Shown: positions 40,301 to 53,470 of the stretch, one piece after another
How the letters are laid out: every line of letters starts with the position of its first letter
Numbering within the stretch: position 1 is the stretch's first letter
Assembly (NCBI GenBank): GCA_003255065.1
Contig: QAOA01007183.1
Location: 540,761 to 604,760, forward strand
Source: Cercis canadensis
Lineage: Eukaryota > Streptophyta > Magnoliopsida > Fabales > Fabaceae
Direction of reading: 5' to 3'
DNA length: 64,000 nt
The notes under the pieces: model-generated
Seen by the model: only the letters and a program-made list of their open reading frames with translations
The model's database searches: none
Told to the model about the DNA's origin: nothing
Program-made: the position numbers and the translations under genes

Positions 40301-43300
40301 GCAATCATTCCCAGAAGTCTGCATTGGCATGATTGCATGACTCGCGTTATTAGGTTACCAACAGAACAACCTTTTAGACAAAACAAACAGAAACAGAAAA
40401 TCCAGAAATAATTTTAAGAATTACAATGTTATCTATATCTGTGAAAGGGATATCAAGCACAGTTAGCGTTGAGCTTTGTTGATTATCAACAATTCCAAGA
40501 TATGACCTGCCCTGCTGCCTGCACACACAATCCGAAACCTTGAATTGCACTACAAATGAATTATCAAATTATGTCTATAATTAAAATAAAAATAAAATAA
40601 AAATAAAAAAACGCATGCAAGTAGCATTCTTAGAATCACCTGTAACTGCAAACAATCAAGTTTCTCCGTTCATGGCTCTCAACAAATTCATAAGAATGCA
40701 TCCCAAAAATCCATAATGGCCTTGTAAACTCAGCATCCAAGGAATAAACTGGTAATACCTTATTCTCAGACTCAATCTGTGACCAATTAAAGAAGGAAAC
40801 AAAAGAAAAAGAAAATGCACAAAGAATCAATAAATCCATCAGTGGCTAATACTCGTAGAGCTAAGTGTTAACAGGGACCATTGTATTTTTAAACAGTTTA
40901 ACTATTCAACCTCAGTAACAGGAATCTCATGCAAGCCTAACTAGAATGCTTACTGCTACCGTTTTACTACATCATCCTCTTACAAATATGAGATAGCAGG
41001 AAGATACGGGAAACCTGATTGTTTCAATGATACAACTGATATGAAATTATATTTATGATTTCATTAGAAAAGTTTATAGTGGGCATATTCTATGACATCC
41101 TAATTTGGCAAATTCAAAACTGGCTGCAGTTGTTAAAAAGTTAAATACCAAACGCATTAGAAACTCTATTTAGTCAAGATCAACAATTCCAGTAGATATA
41201 GGCAAGTGGCAAACACACCCAAACAGCTTTGAAACCTTGATGCTAAATATGCGACACCGTTCAATGAACTGTTGCAAGAAAGATAATTGCAGTTTTAATC
41301 TACTAATCTTAACTGTCAAACTTAAAACTTGACCTTCCACGTGGATTTCAAATTATCTGGAGTATAATAGTAAAGAGCACTTAAAAATGTAAACAAGTAA
41401 AAGTTAAGGGAACCCATCATTTATAGTTTATGGCTTGCAGAAATAATAGGAGAAAAGAAATTACCCATTTATGAAGATTCCAAAAGCCATTTTTTCTATC
41501 AGTAATGAAAAAAAGCTCTCCTGCATCATTAAAATGTAAATATTTAATTGACTTAATAACCAGAAGGCACTGGGAGCTCATAACCAATCCTCCTGTTGGA
41601 GTCAATATAATCTGTTAAACATCTTGTAAATGGATCAATGCCAGGTATGTGCCAAAAGCATGGGAGAAACCTAAGTTTCAAATTGCAGAAAATAAAAGAG
41701 ATTATAACTTGACATAGATCAAGGATCCAGGCATAGAAAAATGAGGAACAAACATCAGGGTTGCCGAGCCCACCAATGTTTATAACAGAGGGTTGAGGGT
41801 GGGGATGATGGCAGACAGGATTGTAATAAATTACGCCTTGATGTTATTAATGAAACATGTCTTTTTAAGTCAACACAGTTACAAGCTTGATTATTTCTGT
41901 TAACATGTCAAGTTTCTGTACCATCAGGAGACCACTTGGGTTCAGTTGGAGACTCCACAAGTGAGGGATCAGACCCAGCAATGCAGATGCGTTTATGAAT
42001 CTCTCTGCATGGAAGATTAAGATGATTTAGCTTCTAGTCAAAGCACGACATATGCATACAACAAGAAACAGTAACTCCAACTATCATATGAAATTTTTAA
42101 AGCTAGATCCAAAATTCAAAAGAGAGAAGAAAGGGAGTTAATCAAATATTTACCTTTCAAAAGGTATAAAATCTATGCATGAGCCAGTATAGAAACACAG
42201 TATGAATATCATTTAGAGTATCAATTCTTGTAACCTTAAGTTTGCATAACGTTTGAGATTTGAGAAGTGGATACAAATCAAGTAATCACTTTTCTTTTTC
42301 TAAGGTTATGAAAAGGGATAAACTGCTTAATGTTACTTTTTCCACCTAATCACTGCATAATGTAACTTAATCAACAAAATTTCAGACTTATGTTGCAAGG
42401 TTGAAAACAGAACCAAGCATCTGCAGAAGTGGCAGCCACTCATATTTAAAAGAATAGTTAAGAATGAAACTACACAATAAAAGAATATATCATAGACACT
42501 TCATGGAAAGTAAACTAAAATTCTTACAACTAAATAAAGAGTTCTGCTCACCCATTTTCAGAAAGATAGCCAACCCAAAGCTCTGATCTATCCCATGGCA
42601 TATTAGGGTGACTCCACTGAATCCATGCTATTCGTTCACTTTTTGGATCCAGACGTGGAAAAGCATAGAAATCACATCCGCCAACTAATAATTCGGGTTC
42701 TGAATGTAAAACGATCCAACCAGGCACAATTAACAAAATGTCAAGAAGTATAAAACAATGAAAACAGACATCAAACAAGTGCACTTAGCACAAGTTTATG
42801 AAATTTTGACTAGTAATGATGAAACACTTCTTTGCAGTATTCATTCAACATCTCAAGAGTACAGTTTAAACTCAAAATAAGAAGGAAATCCTTACCCTGA
42901 AAATCCTCGCTGCCAAGTGCTATTGATACAATTGTTGTGGTTGGATTTAGACTGCTCTCACGACGATCTACCGAGAAGATTATACGATTGCAACCAAATA
43001 AATGAATTAGCTAACAGGTGAAGACATTGCGGGTACATGCTAGCGTTATCCCTGAACAGAAAGTGTTTCTGAACATTTTACCTTCCTGTACACTGATATA
43101 ACGGTTAAAGCGAACATCCAATATTCCGTCAGCATAGCTGACAATTGGTCCACCATAATCTGGAGTGAGGGGGACAGGAGGTACATCTGCTAGGCATTTA
43201 ACTACAAAATTTCAGCATATCACATTTAAGCATTAACTAGAGAACTGGTTCAGGTTCATATACTTCCGAGAACATCATAAGATGAAACTAACATTAGACT

Positions 43301-44089
43301 ACAGAGCAGGTCAAAAGGGAGACATGTGCGATTTGATGTTAATAGAATTCAACTAAATTCTGAAAAACAGTATAACATGTTGTGTTGGAGAATCGGGAAT
43401 GATGTTGCTCACCTTGAGAACTTAATCGTTGCTTGTACAGTCTCTGATCCTTGTAATTTGCAAAAATGACAACATCCCCTGCAACAGTGAAGGCACCGCC
43501 TCCATATTCCTGTGCCAATGTCCGCACTCCGAACTCCTTAGGCGTAATATCTAGTGACTCATCTCCTGGTTTTTCGGGCTCTCGGACAAGAACCGCCCGT
43601 CTGAATTACAAAAACTAAAATGGTTAATCTAATAAGTCCAAACACCAAACGACAGAAGAGGAAGTACCTAGGGTTTACGAGGTTTATATGAATAAAGCGT
43701 GTATTAACTATTAAGTATAGTAACAAAACATCATACCCTGACTCAGTTGGGCGTGATTCCAGCCAAATGAGACGACCGTGACCGTCAACGGCGGTGCCTC
43801 CGAGTCTCTTAGAGGCGCCGGAGACAACATCGGCGGTGATCGGGGACTTCCAGGAACCGTATGGAACAGTGATTTTTTCTTGTTTTGCTGCTACTTCATG
43901 AGCTGCATCCTTGTTGAGTGCAGATGTTGCTGCAGAAGACATTCTCTTGCAGCTCCGATGCTGAGTTTTCGTCGAGACAGACGTTAGAAGTCTTGGACTG
44001 AAATGACTGAAGTTCCGAGTAAAGAACTTGGAAGAAGAGGTCGCAGAAGCAGAGCAACGAATGAGACCAGCAATGGCTAACGTAGCCAT
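37360..44089 (-). CDS. prolyl oligopeptidase family (S9) serine hydrolase, probably organellar
   Basis: Two-domain S9 peptidase: beta-propeller followed by an alpha/beta-hydrolase, related to acylaminoacyl peptidases. Minus-strand exons: 44089-43737, 43600-43413, 43189-43082, 42967-42896, 42699-42552, 42004-41922, 41520-41465, 40776-40640, 40518-40425, 40318-40253, 40177-39955, 39242-39141, 38985-38900, 38808-38686, 38017-37948, 37857-37766, 37654-37550 and 37473-37360. Total 2220 bases, 739 residues, one frame. The first 55 residues are Ser/Arg-rich with few acids, like a plastid or mitochondrial presequence, and precede an internal Met in [10 protein letters not shown]. Propeller landmarks include [16 protein letters not shown] and FTRPLWIFG. 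The hydrolase domain has [27 protein letters not shown], the nucleophile Ser589 in [11 protein letters not shown], Asp666 in QGLDDKVVPP and His698 in EQHGF. All catalytic residues are intact. It resembles Arabidopsis At5g36210-type proteins. Confidence 0.94.
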
Positions 44090-47000
44090 TGACTAAATAT
44101 TATAATTTTGGTGTAGAAGAATTTATCGTGTAATAATACTGATACGTAAGGATGATGTACAAATGCCATTTTCTTGACCGTCTGATTAATGGGCAGATAA
44201 AGGGAAAAACTATAAGAACCGAAAGAGAATGTGTTAGCTTGCCTAATTGGGTTTTTAGGGCCTTTTCTGGCCTTATTGGTTGAATCCAAACTACACCAAT
44301 ATGAAGGAACCCAGTCTTGTTTGATACCGGTTGACCTATAACTTGTTCAATTTAATTGTCAAAATTCCAAATTCATTGTTCAAGTGTCCAACTCCATTAC
44401 CATTCCCCTCTTCTTACACTAACCATAACTATAGCCCAACTACAATGGACCAAAAGTAGGATAATTTAGCCCAATCATTTGAGATCATTTTTTTTAAAAA
44501 CAAATATGAATGATATGAGGCCGAACCAAAAAAGTGCTTGTAACATGTTGATTGAGGCAAGACCCAAAAAGAGAAAAGGAAAAACAAAGTACACGTTGAT
44601 TGAGGTGTAGACACTTCTAGCGCTCGTTAAAACGGTAGGGAATCTCATACTGCCAACGAATACAATTTATTAATGGTTGTGGAGACTAAATATTAAAACG
44701 AGTATGATATCTTTGTCTTCCATTAATGCTCCCTTCATATCCAGCATTCTCAAAGGAACAAGAATGGCTGGAAGTCAATAGATTAAATTAAATTATAGAC
44801 GAATTCCAAAACATGAAGTTGGATGAGGTTCATCCTCCCTGCTAGACCTGTCCATAGTACCATGCCGATGCGCCACTTATTTCCATCATAAATTAGTTTA
44901 GAAAGCAAATAAAACACCAATTCAGTTGGCACAACCATTTTCTGGTAGGACAGATTCTAATGTTTATTCAACCAAACAGAAGTTCCACACTAGAAATATA
45001 TAACACAATAATTTACCTTTTACTTTTATTATTATTTTGTTAATATACGACTGAAAACATTGTTTATATGTTTGTCCAGTTTTGCTTGAAGGATTGCAAG
45101 AGCTCAAGATATAGCTCCACTGCCCAATTGGCTTGCTGCTTGCACAACACAGCAACCTTTCATAAAGTATAGGTGTTGTCTATTTATTATTGAATGGCAG
45201 TGTTTGATTGGGTTTTGAGGCAACTTTGTCAAACACATCACATAATTATCAAATCTGACATCCAACAATGTCTTGTAAGATATAAGTTTTTAATTTTCTC
45301 CAGAAAGAGTAGTTTCTGATAAAATGTTTCTGTTGAACATATCATTCCAAATAAACCACAAGCAGTTCAGTCTGTCACATTAATCAACTAGAAAAAGGTA
45401 GACTACAATCAACGATCCCATCACTGCCTCAATAATTTCAAGGCAACGACAAGGTCACCTTGATTTGAGAATCATTGATTTCAGGCTAATTCATTGATTC
45501 CTAAATCCCCGTTCTTCCGCTAATGATAATGTCAAAGTTTAGCCTAACTTTAACTTTCACTTGGAACAAACGAGTGTGAGGCAGAAAAGTAAGCATTAAT
45601 CACATTGCCTGATCCATATGAGGACACATTAAAGAATCGGTGGCAGCTCATCAGTCACTATTCTAGAACAGTAGTTAGAAAACAAGAGTTAAACATATCA
45701 AATTCATTATCCACCCATTTAATTTGAAGTTAATGCATCTGCCCAAAACAATTCCTAATATTACCAATAGCCAAATAAAGAAAATTATAAGAGTTAAACA
45801 TAGAAAATCCTTATGTTTATTGGCTGGATTCAAAGTCTATATCCACTCAAACACACAAAAACCTACCTACTTGAAATACAATAAAAGCACAGAAACTCAA
45901 AATCAAAACTAAAACATAAGCCAGATACTCATATCTAAGCTCAATGATGCAATCAAACAGAGGAACATGAGAGGCACAAAAATTAGGAATTCTCAAATCA
46001 GACTACTATGGACCTAATGTAAAAAGGAACTTTATAATACTTATCAAACATTGAGGGTACCATGCTAATGCCGACACTGCTTCTTCCTATAATTAGTCGG
46101 GTGAAAGGTCCCCCCACTTTGGACACTGACCCCAATTTGTTTTGAACAGTATTGTTAAGCATGCGCATAATCAATTCCCTATTTGTCCTAAATTATGCAT
46201 AATTAAATTTCTTGCGTGAAATATCAGTTGAAAGGGGTGGTATATATGAAATATGAATGAAGCTAAAAAAAATAAAATTAATTATACAAACAAATATCTC
46301 ATTGCATTATCATAAATGAGATGCTTGTATCAGTTGCAGATATAGATGTGATATATGAGTAATGTGCAAAAAGCATGAATCTGAAATGGGAAATGAAAGA
46401 AAGATAGAAAAGGAAAGGAGTATCGCTTGGTAGTACAACCGGCCCTATTTGATAATTTCTATTGCCTAACTCACCTTTAGTGAATATGACCTATGGTCTG
46501 ACACATTAAAATGAAGGCCACGGGAAAGAGAGAGTCACTTAGAAGCAAAAGCAAAATTTCATGTAGACAGAGCAGAAATGTTTGAGGAAGGATGAGCTGC
46601 ATCTCAATAATTAGTGAAGGTTTGAGATGGCTTTGGAAAAAGCATAAAGCAGATGATGGTGATGCTCTATGTAATGATCAGAGAGGCACATGCCAATCCA
46701 ACATTACCACAACCCTTTCCCCCGCCCCCCCTTCCCTTCTCTCTCTCTCTCTCTCTTTTACCTTATACGAAAAAATTTCCTCCTCACTATCCCCACCACT
46801 TGTGGTCCATCTATCCCTCATCTTATCACATTCAAGCCCCTATCTATTGCATCAACTTGGTCACATCAAGCTTTAATCTCAGTTTTTTCCTTCACTTAAG
46901 CCACTTGAAAGGGGTCTCAACACTTTCCCACTAAATAAAGATTCCAAGAGACAACCCAATCAAGTGACCAACTAACTTCCTAACTCCTTTTACATGTTAC

Positions 47001-47151
47001 TACCTATCTAGCTAGACCCAGATAGCCTAGACCCCTCTCTATTAATATTTTGTGAGTTCAGTTGTAAAATGCCATTTCCAACATTACATGATACATACAC
47101 TTTCCCTCTGTTTTCCTAGAATTGCATGCTATCTTAATATAATATGCCATA
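44090..47151. other. intergenic spacer with promoters on both sides
   Basis: The left part is upstream of the S9 peptidase (minus strand) and the right part upstream of the MIZ1-like gene (plus strand). No supported gene. The frames near 46592-46934 are low-complexity translations of pyrimidine-rich leader sequence. Confidence 0.4.
46738..46758 (+). repeat. (CT)n tract in the MIZ1-like leader region
   Basis: An uninterrupted CT run lies about 400 bp ahead of the MIZ1-like start, in a strongly C/T-rich segment (46715-46860). Such tracts are common in plant core promoters and leaders. Confidence 0.85.
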
Positions 47152-47847
47152 ATGCCATCTGTGCATTCTAGCCCATGCTACCCCGTGCCCATGGAGAACC
47201 CAGCCATAGCATCTCTTCTCCGGCATAGCTCAGGGGAGAAGCGCAACAAGTTCTCAGCTGGTGGCCTCTTCAAAGTATTCAAGCTCTTTCCCATGTTGAC
47301 CTCAGGCTGCAAAATGGTGGCACTTTTGGGAAGACCTCGTAAGCCTATGCTCAAGGACAGTGCCACCACGGGCACAATATTTGGTTACCGTAAAGGGAGA
47401 GTAAGTCTGGCCATACAAGAAGATCCTCATTGCATGCCAATCTTTCTCATAGAGTTGCCAATGCATACCAGTGCTTTAAACAAAGAAATGGCATCCGACA
47501 TAGTGAGAATTGCGTTAGAGAGCGAGACCAAGACCCAGAAAAAGAAGTTATTGGAAGAGTTTGTGTGGGCAGTGTATTGCAATGGCAGAAAAGTAGGGTA
47601 CTCTATTAGAAGGAAGCAAATGAGCGACGATGAGCTCCATGTTATGCAGCATTTGAGAGGAGTATCAATGGGAGCAGGGGTTCTTCCAAGCCCCTCTGAG
47701 AAGGAAACTGCTGATGGTGAATTGACTTATATGAGGGCCAGATTTGAGAGGGTCGTTGGTTCCAAGGATTCCGAAGCTTTGTACATGATAAATCCAGGTG
47801 ATGCACAAGGCCCAGAATTGAGTATCTTCTTCGTTAGAGCTCATTAG
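47152..47847 (+). CDS. MIZU-KUSSEI1-like protein (DUF617), intronless
   Basis: Plant-specific family named after Arabidopsis MIZ1, which is needed for root hydrotropism and associates with the ER membrane. The protein has 231 residues, normal for the family, in a single exon. The N-terminal 60 residues are variable and basic (RHSSGEKRNKF). The DUF617 domain covers about residues 72 to the end: TIFGYRKGRVSLAIQEDP, MPIFLIELPMHTSALNKEM, RIALES, WAVYCNGRKVGYSIRR, MRARFERVVGSKDSEALYMI and the end GPELSIFFVRAH. Two more Mets follow at 14 and 53; the first ATG gives a typical length and is kept. There is no paralogue next to it. Confidence 0.93.
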   Translation: MPSVHSSPCYPVPMENPAIASLLRHSSGEKRNKFSAGGLFKVFKLFPMLTSGCKMVALLGRPRKPMLKDSATTGTIFGYRKGRVSLAIQEDPHCMPIFLIELPMHTSALNKEMASDIVRIALESETKTQKKKLLEEFVWAVYCNGRKVGYSIRRKQMSDDELHVMQHLRGVSMGAGVLPSPSEKETADGELTYMRARFERVVGSKDSEALYMINPGDAQGPELSIFFVRAH

Positions 47848-50503
47848 AATTAATTCATGTACCCCTGTACATTCTATTTTAAGCTCAAGTTTTCTGAAAC
47901 GATGCATTATTATTATTAATCTCTTTTAAATTGCCATTTCTTTTTTGGCCATGCAACAAATTGAGCCTGCCCATTAGCTCAATTCATATCTTAGGCTCCT
48001 CTGTTTGCAGTCGCAACTATCTCTTTTCTTTTCCAATCCCCTCCTTTTTTCCATTTGATAAGGGAAAATGTAGTCATAAAACCGAATATGATCATTTTAT
48101 CTGCCAAACACCCCCTTTCCTTTCTCAAGTCAGCTCTTTGAAAATGAACAAATCCAGCTTAAGCTATATCATAGAGTTTTCACAAGACAATTATTATCAT
48201 CTAATGATCACTGCGATGATGTAATCTCTTTTTCTTTGTTCTCCTTTACCCAAAAGCAGCGTCTCTATAAATAATGATCACTATAGATTAGCCTGAGAAA
48301 TGTACTGGAATCCTCAAAGAATTGAGAGAACTAGTAGCAGGGACGAGTTCTTAAATACGTTAACAGTAACATTTTTATTTCAAAGAACAAAAACTGTTAC
48401 TCAAATACTTAATATTCATAATTTATAACTCATATCTATAGCAGATTTGCTATATTTCAAACATATGTTATTTTGTATACGATGATATTGAGGTTTAAAA
48501 TTAATACTTCTTGCAAAACTCTCACCACTCACTAACTTATCATCTGGTAGCTATTTTCTGCATTTTCATTTTTTGAATATAAAAAAAAAAAAAAACAGTT
48601 CAACAAAATAGAGTTTGTGCATACCTTCCTGGCTTCCTCTACAGAGATGCCAATGAAAAAGCCCTCACATAATATAACAGTTTACCAAAGATACAACATG
48701 GTGCCCAGCGGTAGAGGAAGAAAAACTGATCACTCAACATCGAGTACCTAATATCAAACCCAATGGCGATGGAAGACATTCCACTCGCAACTAGATAATA
48801 GGTCATTCCAGCTAAGTTCTTACGACTTGGGAGTACCGTATGTTCTTCAAAAAAAAAGATTAGAAGACAGAAACGAAAAGATCAAATAGCATGATGATGA
48901 CGTGGGCAGGGTTGGTATTTGATGTGGACGCCCAACGACAACGTTGACAGGGTGAAACGACGGGAGGGAACGAGTGAGAAAGTATCCCCTCACCATCCGT
49001 CAAAATTGGGCCTCACCATGTGGACTACACGTACGCCATTTTTAATAAACCAGACTCCAGCCCATATACGAGCTTTTACGCCTTAAAACGATGGAACCAC
49101 AATCCTGCCTTTTTTTTAAAAAAAAATAAACAAAATGTTGGAGTTATAACTTTGTGCTTATTTATCCAAATTAGGTTTTTTTTTTTTTTAATTTCATGTT
49201 ACTTTTCAATATCTATCAAGTGCAAATAGCTATAAAAATTATAATATTTCTTATTGGTTATTGAAATTGATGTCTTGAAGACTATCAGATGAATGATTAC
49301 ATCATATTATGAACTTCTTGTTTCATAACTATTTGCTTATATTGCTACTATTAGTTACTTTCATTCGTATTTTTTTTTATATACATTTAGAGTTTATATT
49401 TTGCTTTGGTTTTTTATTTTTATTTTATGGTAACAAAACTTGGTTGATTGGTAAATGGTNGGTATTTGGTTAAGGTTGTTGTTTCTTTTCCCCTTTTTTT
49501 GGTATGAAAAAATTTACAACATGACTAAGTTTTGCCAAAACCAAAGACATGATTCATGTGGGACGCCTTACCAACGAATTCTCATAAGTTCAAGTGTATT
49601 TGTGATTCTTAGTTGATTAATTAGTCATTTAATACCTTATTTTAAGATTTTATGGTGTATTTATAATTTTAAATTATTTAATTAGCCAATTAGTATTATT
49701 TTAGGTTTATTGGTACTCTAATTTAATATTTATGGTATTAGGTTGATGGATTGGATAATAGCACTTTGTTACATTTTTTTAATTTTAATTTATTTTTGGT
49801 TAATTTTAAATTAAAAAGAGCCAGCCTACAAGCCCTATTCTCAATATAGGACTAGGCTAGGGCTTTCTTTTCTGGGCCGCCCATTAAAAAGCCCGGTTAT
49901 GTTTCGATCTTCAGCTCAAATTACCCTTCAGCCTCCCCCAAAAAATAATTTTTAGAGTGGTACAAATTAAACATCGTTATTGGACGGTTCCTTACTTCAC
50001 AAAAGCCCGACCTTTTAATATCCACAACTGCAAGAGTAAGCAAATTGTATGACAAGCCCATACCCCAACCAACACCCCTGTCACAAACAGACAGGGGATT
50101 CTAGATTGGGTTTTCTGCTTGTAATTTTCAGCTTCATTTTGGATCTCACAATATAAGTGCACCAAATCGTACTTTCAGCCAGCACCAAAATAAAAAATTA
50201 AGCACCTTCTTTATTATCGAATATTGATAAAGCTTTCCTTTTTTTTTTTATATTTAAAAGAAATTTTCCATTACAGCAAGAAGGGAGATGTTAGTTTCAC
50301 ATGGTATTCACATTATTACATTTTAAAAAAAACTATTATAATTAATTTGTATTTGTGGTAGTGATAAACGGAAAAAAGAGTAACAATCTGACTTGAACAA
50401 GTGAGGAGTGTGAAGTTCACGTCTCATAATAGAGTTTGTTTTTGGGTACCAGCCTCGTAATAGGGTTGAACAGAACTTTAATTGTTGAATCATATAAAAA
50501 ATA
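47848..50503. other. intergenic spacer
   Basis: No supported gene in about 2.65 kb. There is a single undetermined base at 49460. Several T-runs and AT-rich stretches occur, with a few G/C-richer patches (48895-49020). Confidence 0.4.
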
Positions 50504-51784
50504 GAAAAAAGTCTAAGAAAACTCTCTTTAATTATATTTTATGTGTGATTTATTCTCGAAATTAAAAAAATTACAAAAAAACCTATTTAAACTATAAAAA
50601 TATGTAAAATACCCTAAGACTTAAACGACCGTCCATTTATGGACAGCAAACATCACGTGATACCATTAATTATTAATTAACTTAAAAAAATCACTAATTA
50701 ACCCATGAAATTAAAAAAAAAAACTAATTAATTACTAATTACCTCTCCCTCGTTCATCCTTCTCTCACCCTCATTCTATTTTCTCAGAGTCACCGCCACA
50801 GGCACAGGCACCGGCACCGGCAATAACAACAACAGAGCAACCGCCACCAGAAAGCTGGAACCCAGAAATTAGCAAGAAATGGACTTTCAAGTATCATATA
50901 AGAATAAATACTAAGATTTTCCTTTTTTAGCTACCAAACAAAACGGAAAAACACAACTTTTGAAAGTATTAGCAAAAGGGTTTCAAGGGAAAATTGACCA
51001 GGCCACATTGGGCTAATTTCAGAGAACCACCCAGAAATCACAACAAATATACAATCGGGCTCCTTAACACCCTCGGTCTCCATAAAGACTCCATTTTTGT
51101 CATCTTCCCTCTGCCTCTTCACGGGTAAATCTGTGGACCCAACTACGATCTCTATGGCCACAGGTGCTGAACTCTCTCTGTCTCTGCTCAGCGAGCCCCA
51201 AACACACTGAGAGCATTTTAATACCGTAGGAGAGGCCATACACACTGTGCTCTTGCTGGTTTCAAAGCTATTTTGGCATTTTCCTAGTCAAAATCCCCTT
51301 CTTCCTCTCTCCTTTTGCTCTCAAAATGCCCCGTCTTGGATCCATGACCGAAGGCCTCTAGAGGGATTTACTGGGTGCCCTTCTATAACTGAGTTGTTAA
51401 TAATTGTTGGGTTTGAATATATGGGCAAAAAACCTTTGCTTTTAACTGATAAAAGTGGTGATGATGGCTGTGGCGGTGGCAACGCTTATGCTGGTCTACG
51501 AGGTTGAAGATGACAAAATTTAAATATTCTCGCTTGACGTTGAAAATTTTTGAATTTTACTATTTGGCTCTGATTTTATAAATATATTTTTATTTATGTC
51601 TCCATAAATTGTACTATGACCTATAATTAATGATTAATTACATTACGTGCCATGCAAGTGCCGTTTGGATTTTGAGGATATTTTACACATTTTTATAGTC
51701 TAAGTATGTATTTTGTAAATTTTTTTAATTTTTGAGGTACAAGATATAGTTGAAAGAATTTTTAGAATTTTTTTAGACTTTTGG
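50504..51784. mobile_element. 1.28-kb element with about 180-bp inverted repeats and GC-richer core
   Basis: The left end (AAAAAAGTCTAAGAAA, then TTAAAAAAATTACAAAAA, then ACTATAAAAATATGTAAAAT) is the complement of the right end (ATTTTACACATTTTTATAGT, TTTGTAAATTTTTTTAA, TTTTTTTAGACTTTT). The inner parts TTATGGAC...ATTAATTATTAATTAA are also inverted. The core at 50740-51510 is clearly richer in G+C. It holds two head-to-head frames, 51245-50931 (-) and 51247-51507 (+), of 104 and 86 codons, which match no family I know. It may be a captured host sequence, as in Pack-type elements. No transposase. Confidence 0.7.
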
Positions 51785-53261
51785 TAGTACTAGTAGCACC
51801 ATGTTTGGAGTCCACAAATCAGGAAGATTTTTCTTTGTTTTAAAAAAAATTACCGTACATTATCCAATCAGGGAAGAGTGAGTAAGAGAAAAACAAGAGA
51901 TATCTTATTCAGGTGGTAGGTGAGTAAGGGGTGGCACAAACAAAACAGGCGAAAATCAATTTTCAAAGAAGTATTCACCTGTGGTTGACCATAAAATCAG
52001 AGCAAAGAAAATAATAATAAAATAATCCTCTCCCACTCCCGCAGGCGGAATTGATCGGGGTATCGTGGGACCAACCCGACCGGCAAAGGGGTTGGAAGGG
52101 GACACAGTGGACCCCAGTGAATGCAACCAATCAAACGCCTCAATCTCTGATCAGAGAAAATGGGATCTGTTTAAACAATCATGGTCCAACATGAGGCCCC
52201 ACAATGCAACCGCCTGTAGAGAATTATTAAGTCTGAGTCAGAAGATAGGAGAAAAATAATGGCAACCCGTGCTCTCTCGTATTCGGATCATTTATAAATG
52301 AATCGCTTGCTCCTTCCTTCTAACTTGTTTTGAAACCACAAGTTAACAAAACAAGTCGGTGCGTTTGTGTTAGGGGTCGCTGCCAGCTGTTGGTTGCATC
52401 AACTGCCCAACTGCTTCTCGCTAAAGTTACATCACAAGGCTCCAAGAAAAGCAATACATTAAGCCACGTGGGCGGCTATAATGCCATCATGACTGTTCTC
52501 CGCGCGGAATGTACCCTCTGCAATCCCCCCAATCTCCATTTTCAACTTTCAACCGCGTGCATGTGCACTCTCTTTAACGATTAAACTTGGTAATAAATTA
52601 ATTATGTTGATAATATACATGTGGTGGAATTCTCGTAATATTTTTTACTTTCTTTTCTATTGTTATTGTTATTGTTATGATGGGCGAGAAGATTAGTAGC
52701 AAAAAGAAAAGAAAAGCATGCAATGTAATTGTACGGGTGAGTGAAGATAACGCAGGATGAGGAAGTGGGTAGAGCAGTGCTAGATTACAGCCAAAAAGTC
52801 AAAGGGATTCAACTCGAATCACGTGAGATTCTTACAGGCTGGGAGTGGGGCCTTCCTACGTGGAGGGAGTTTGAAGTCATATTTGGAGCTTCATATTTTA
52901 AGGGCATTGCTTTCATCACAGACCTGCTTTCGAATTGGCTCCACTGCCCATGAAGCCTCATAGATTGGGGAGTTACAGCTGTATATGTGAATGTCCGGCA
53001 AAAGTAGTCAAAAAGCCATTCGACCCCACTTGCTCTTTTTAAAACGTTTGTTATATGTGTTAAACAGCTCGACTTTCCCTGTCATGTTTTAAACGCCCCT
53101 AATAACTGCTCCTCTCCTCTCCTCTCATTATTTTCCATTGCGCTACGCTAGCTAGCCCTTCTAGTTCCGGTACGATCATTATTTTTTTTATTTTATTTTG
53201 GTGATCATTATGTTATTTCAATTTCAATTTCAATTAGATAAGTTTGAGTAAAATTTGTCTA
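51785..53261. other. intergenic spacer
   Basis: No supported gene. A G-box-like AGCCACGTGGGCGG occurs at about 52463, too far from any start to assign. Short frames at 52065-52953 have no family signature. Confidence 0.4.
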
Positions 53262-53470
53262 TTAATTTTTAGTGTTATTATAAAAATTTTAAAAATGTGA
53301 ATTATACACTATGTAATATAATATTGAGTTTTTTTATAAAATGTAAAACTAATACAATATAAAAAAATATGTTAAGAAATAATTTTTTATATTATGTCAT
53401 TTTTATATTTTATAAAAAATTATATATTATAATTCAATTTTTTAAAATTTTTATAATAATATCAAAATTA
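53262..53470. mobile_element. AT-rich MITE-like element, family A copy 1
   Basis: Inverted repeat of about 205 bp: TTATTATAAAAATTTTAAAA at the left is complementary to TTTTAAAATTTTTATAATAA at the right. The inner TATAAAATGTAAAAC pairs with TTTTATATTTTATAAAAAA. It shares its sequence plan with 57095-57350. Confidence 0.72.

Noticed and set aside
41521..41605. Extension of S9 peptidase exon 7 toward [10 protein letters not shown]
   Set aside because: A GATGCAG acceptor at 41521 gives [14 protein letters not shown], the family sequence. The longer form would insert residues not expected there.
46592..46934. Overlapping frames of 69-94 codons upstream of the MIZ1-like gene
   Set aside because: All are Ser/Leu/Pro translations of a CT-rich leader, with no domain.
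48605..48645. Short minus-strand exon-like piece GISVEEARK before GTATGC
   Set aside because: Nine codons with no partner exon and no family; below what can be supported.
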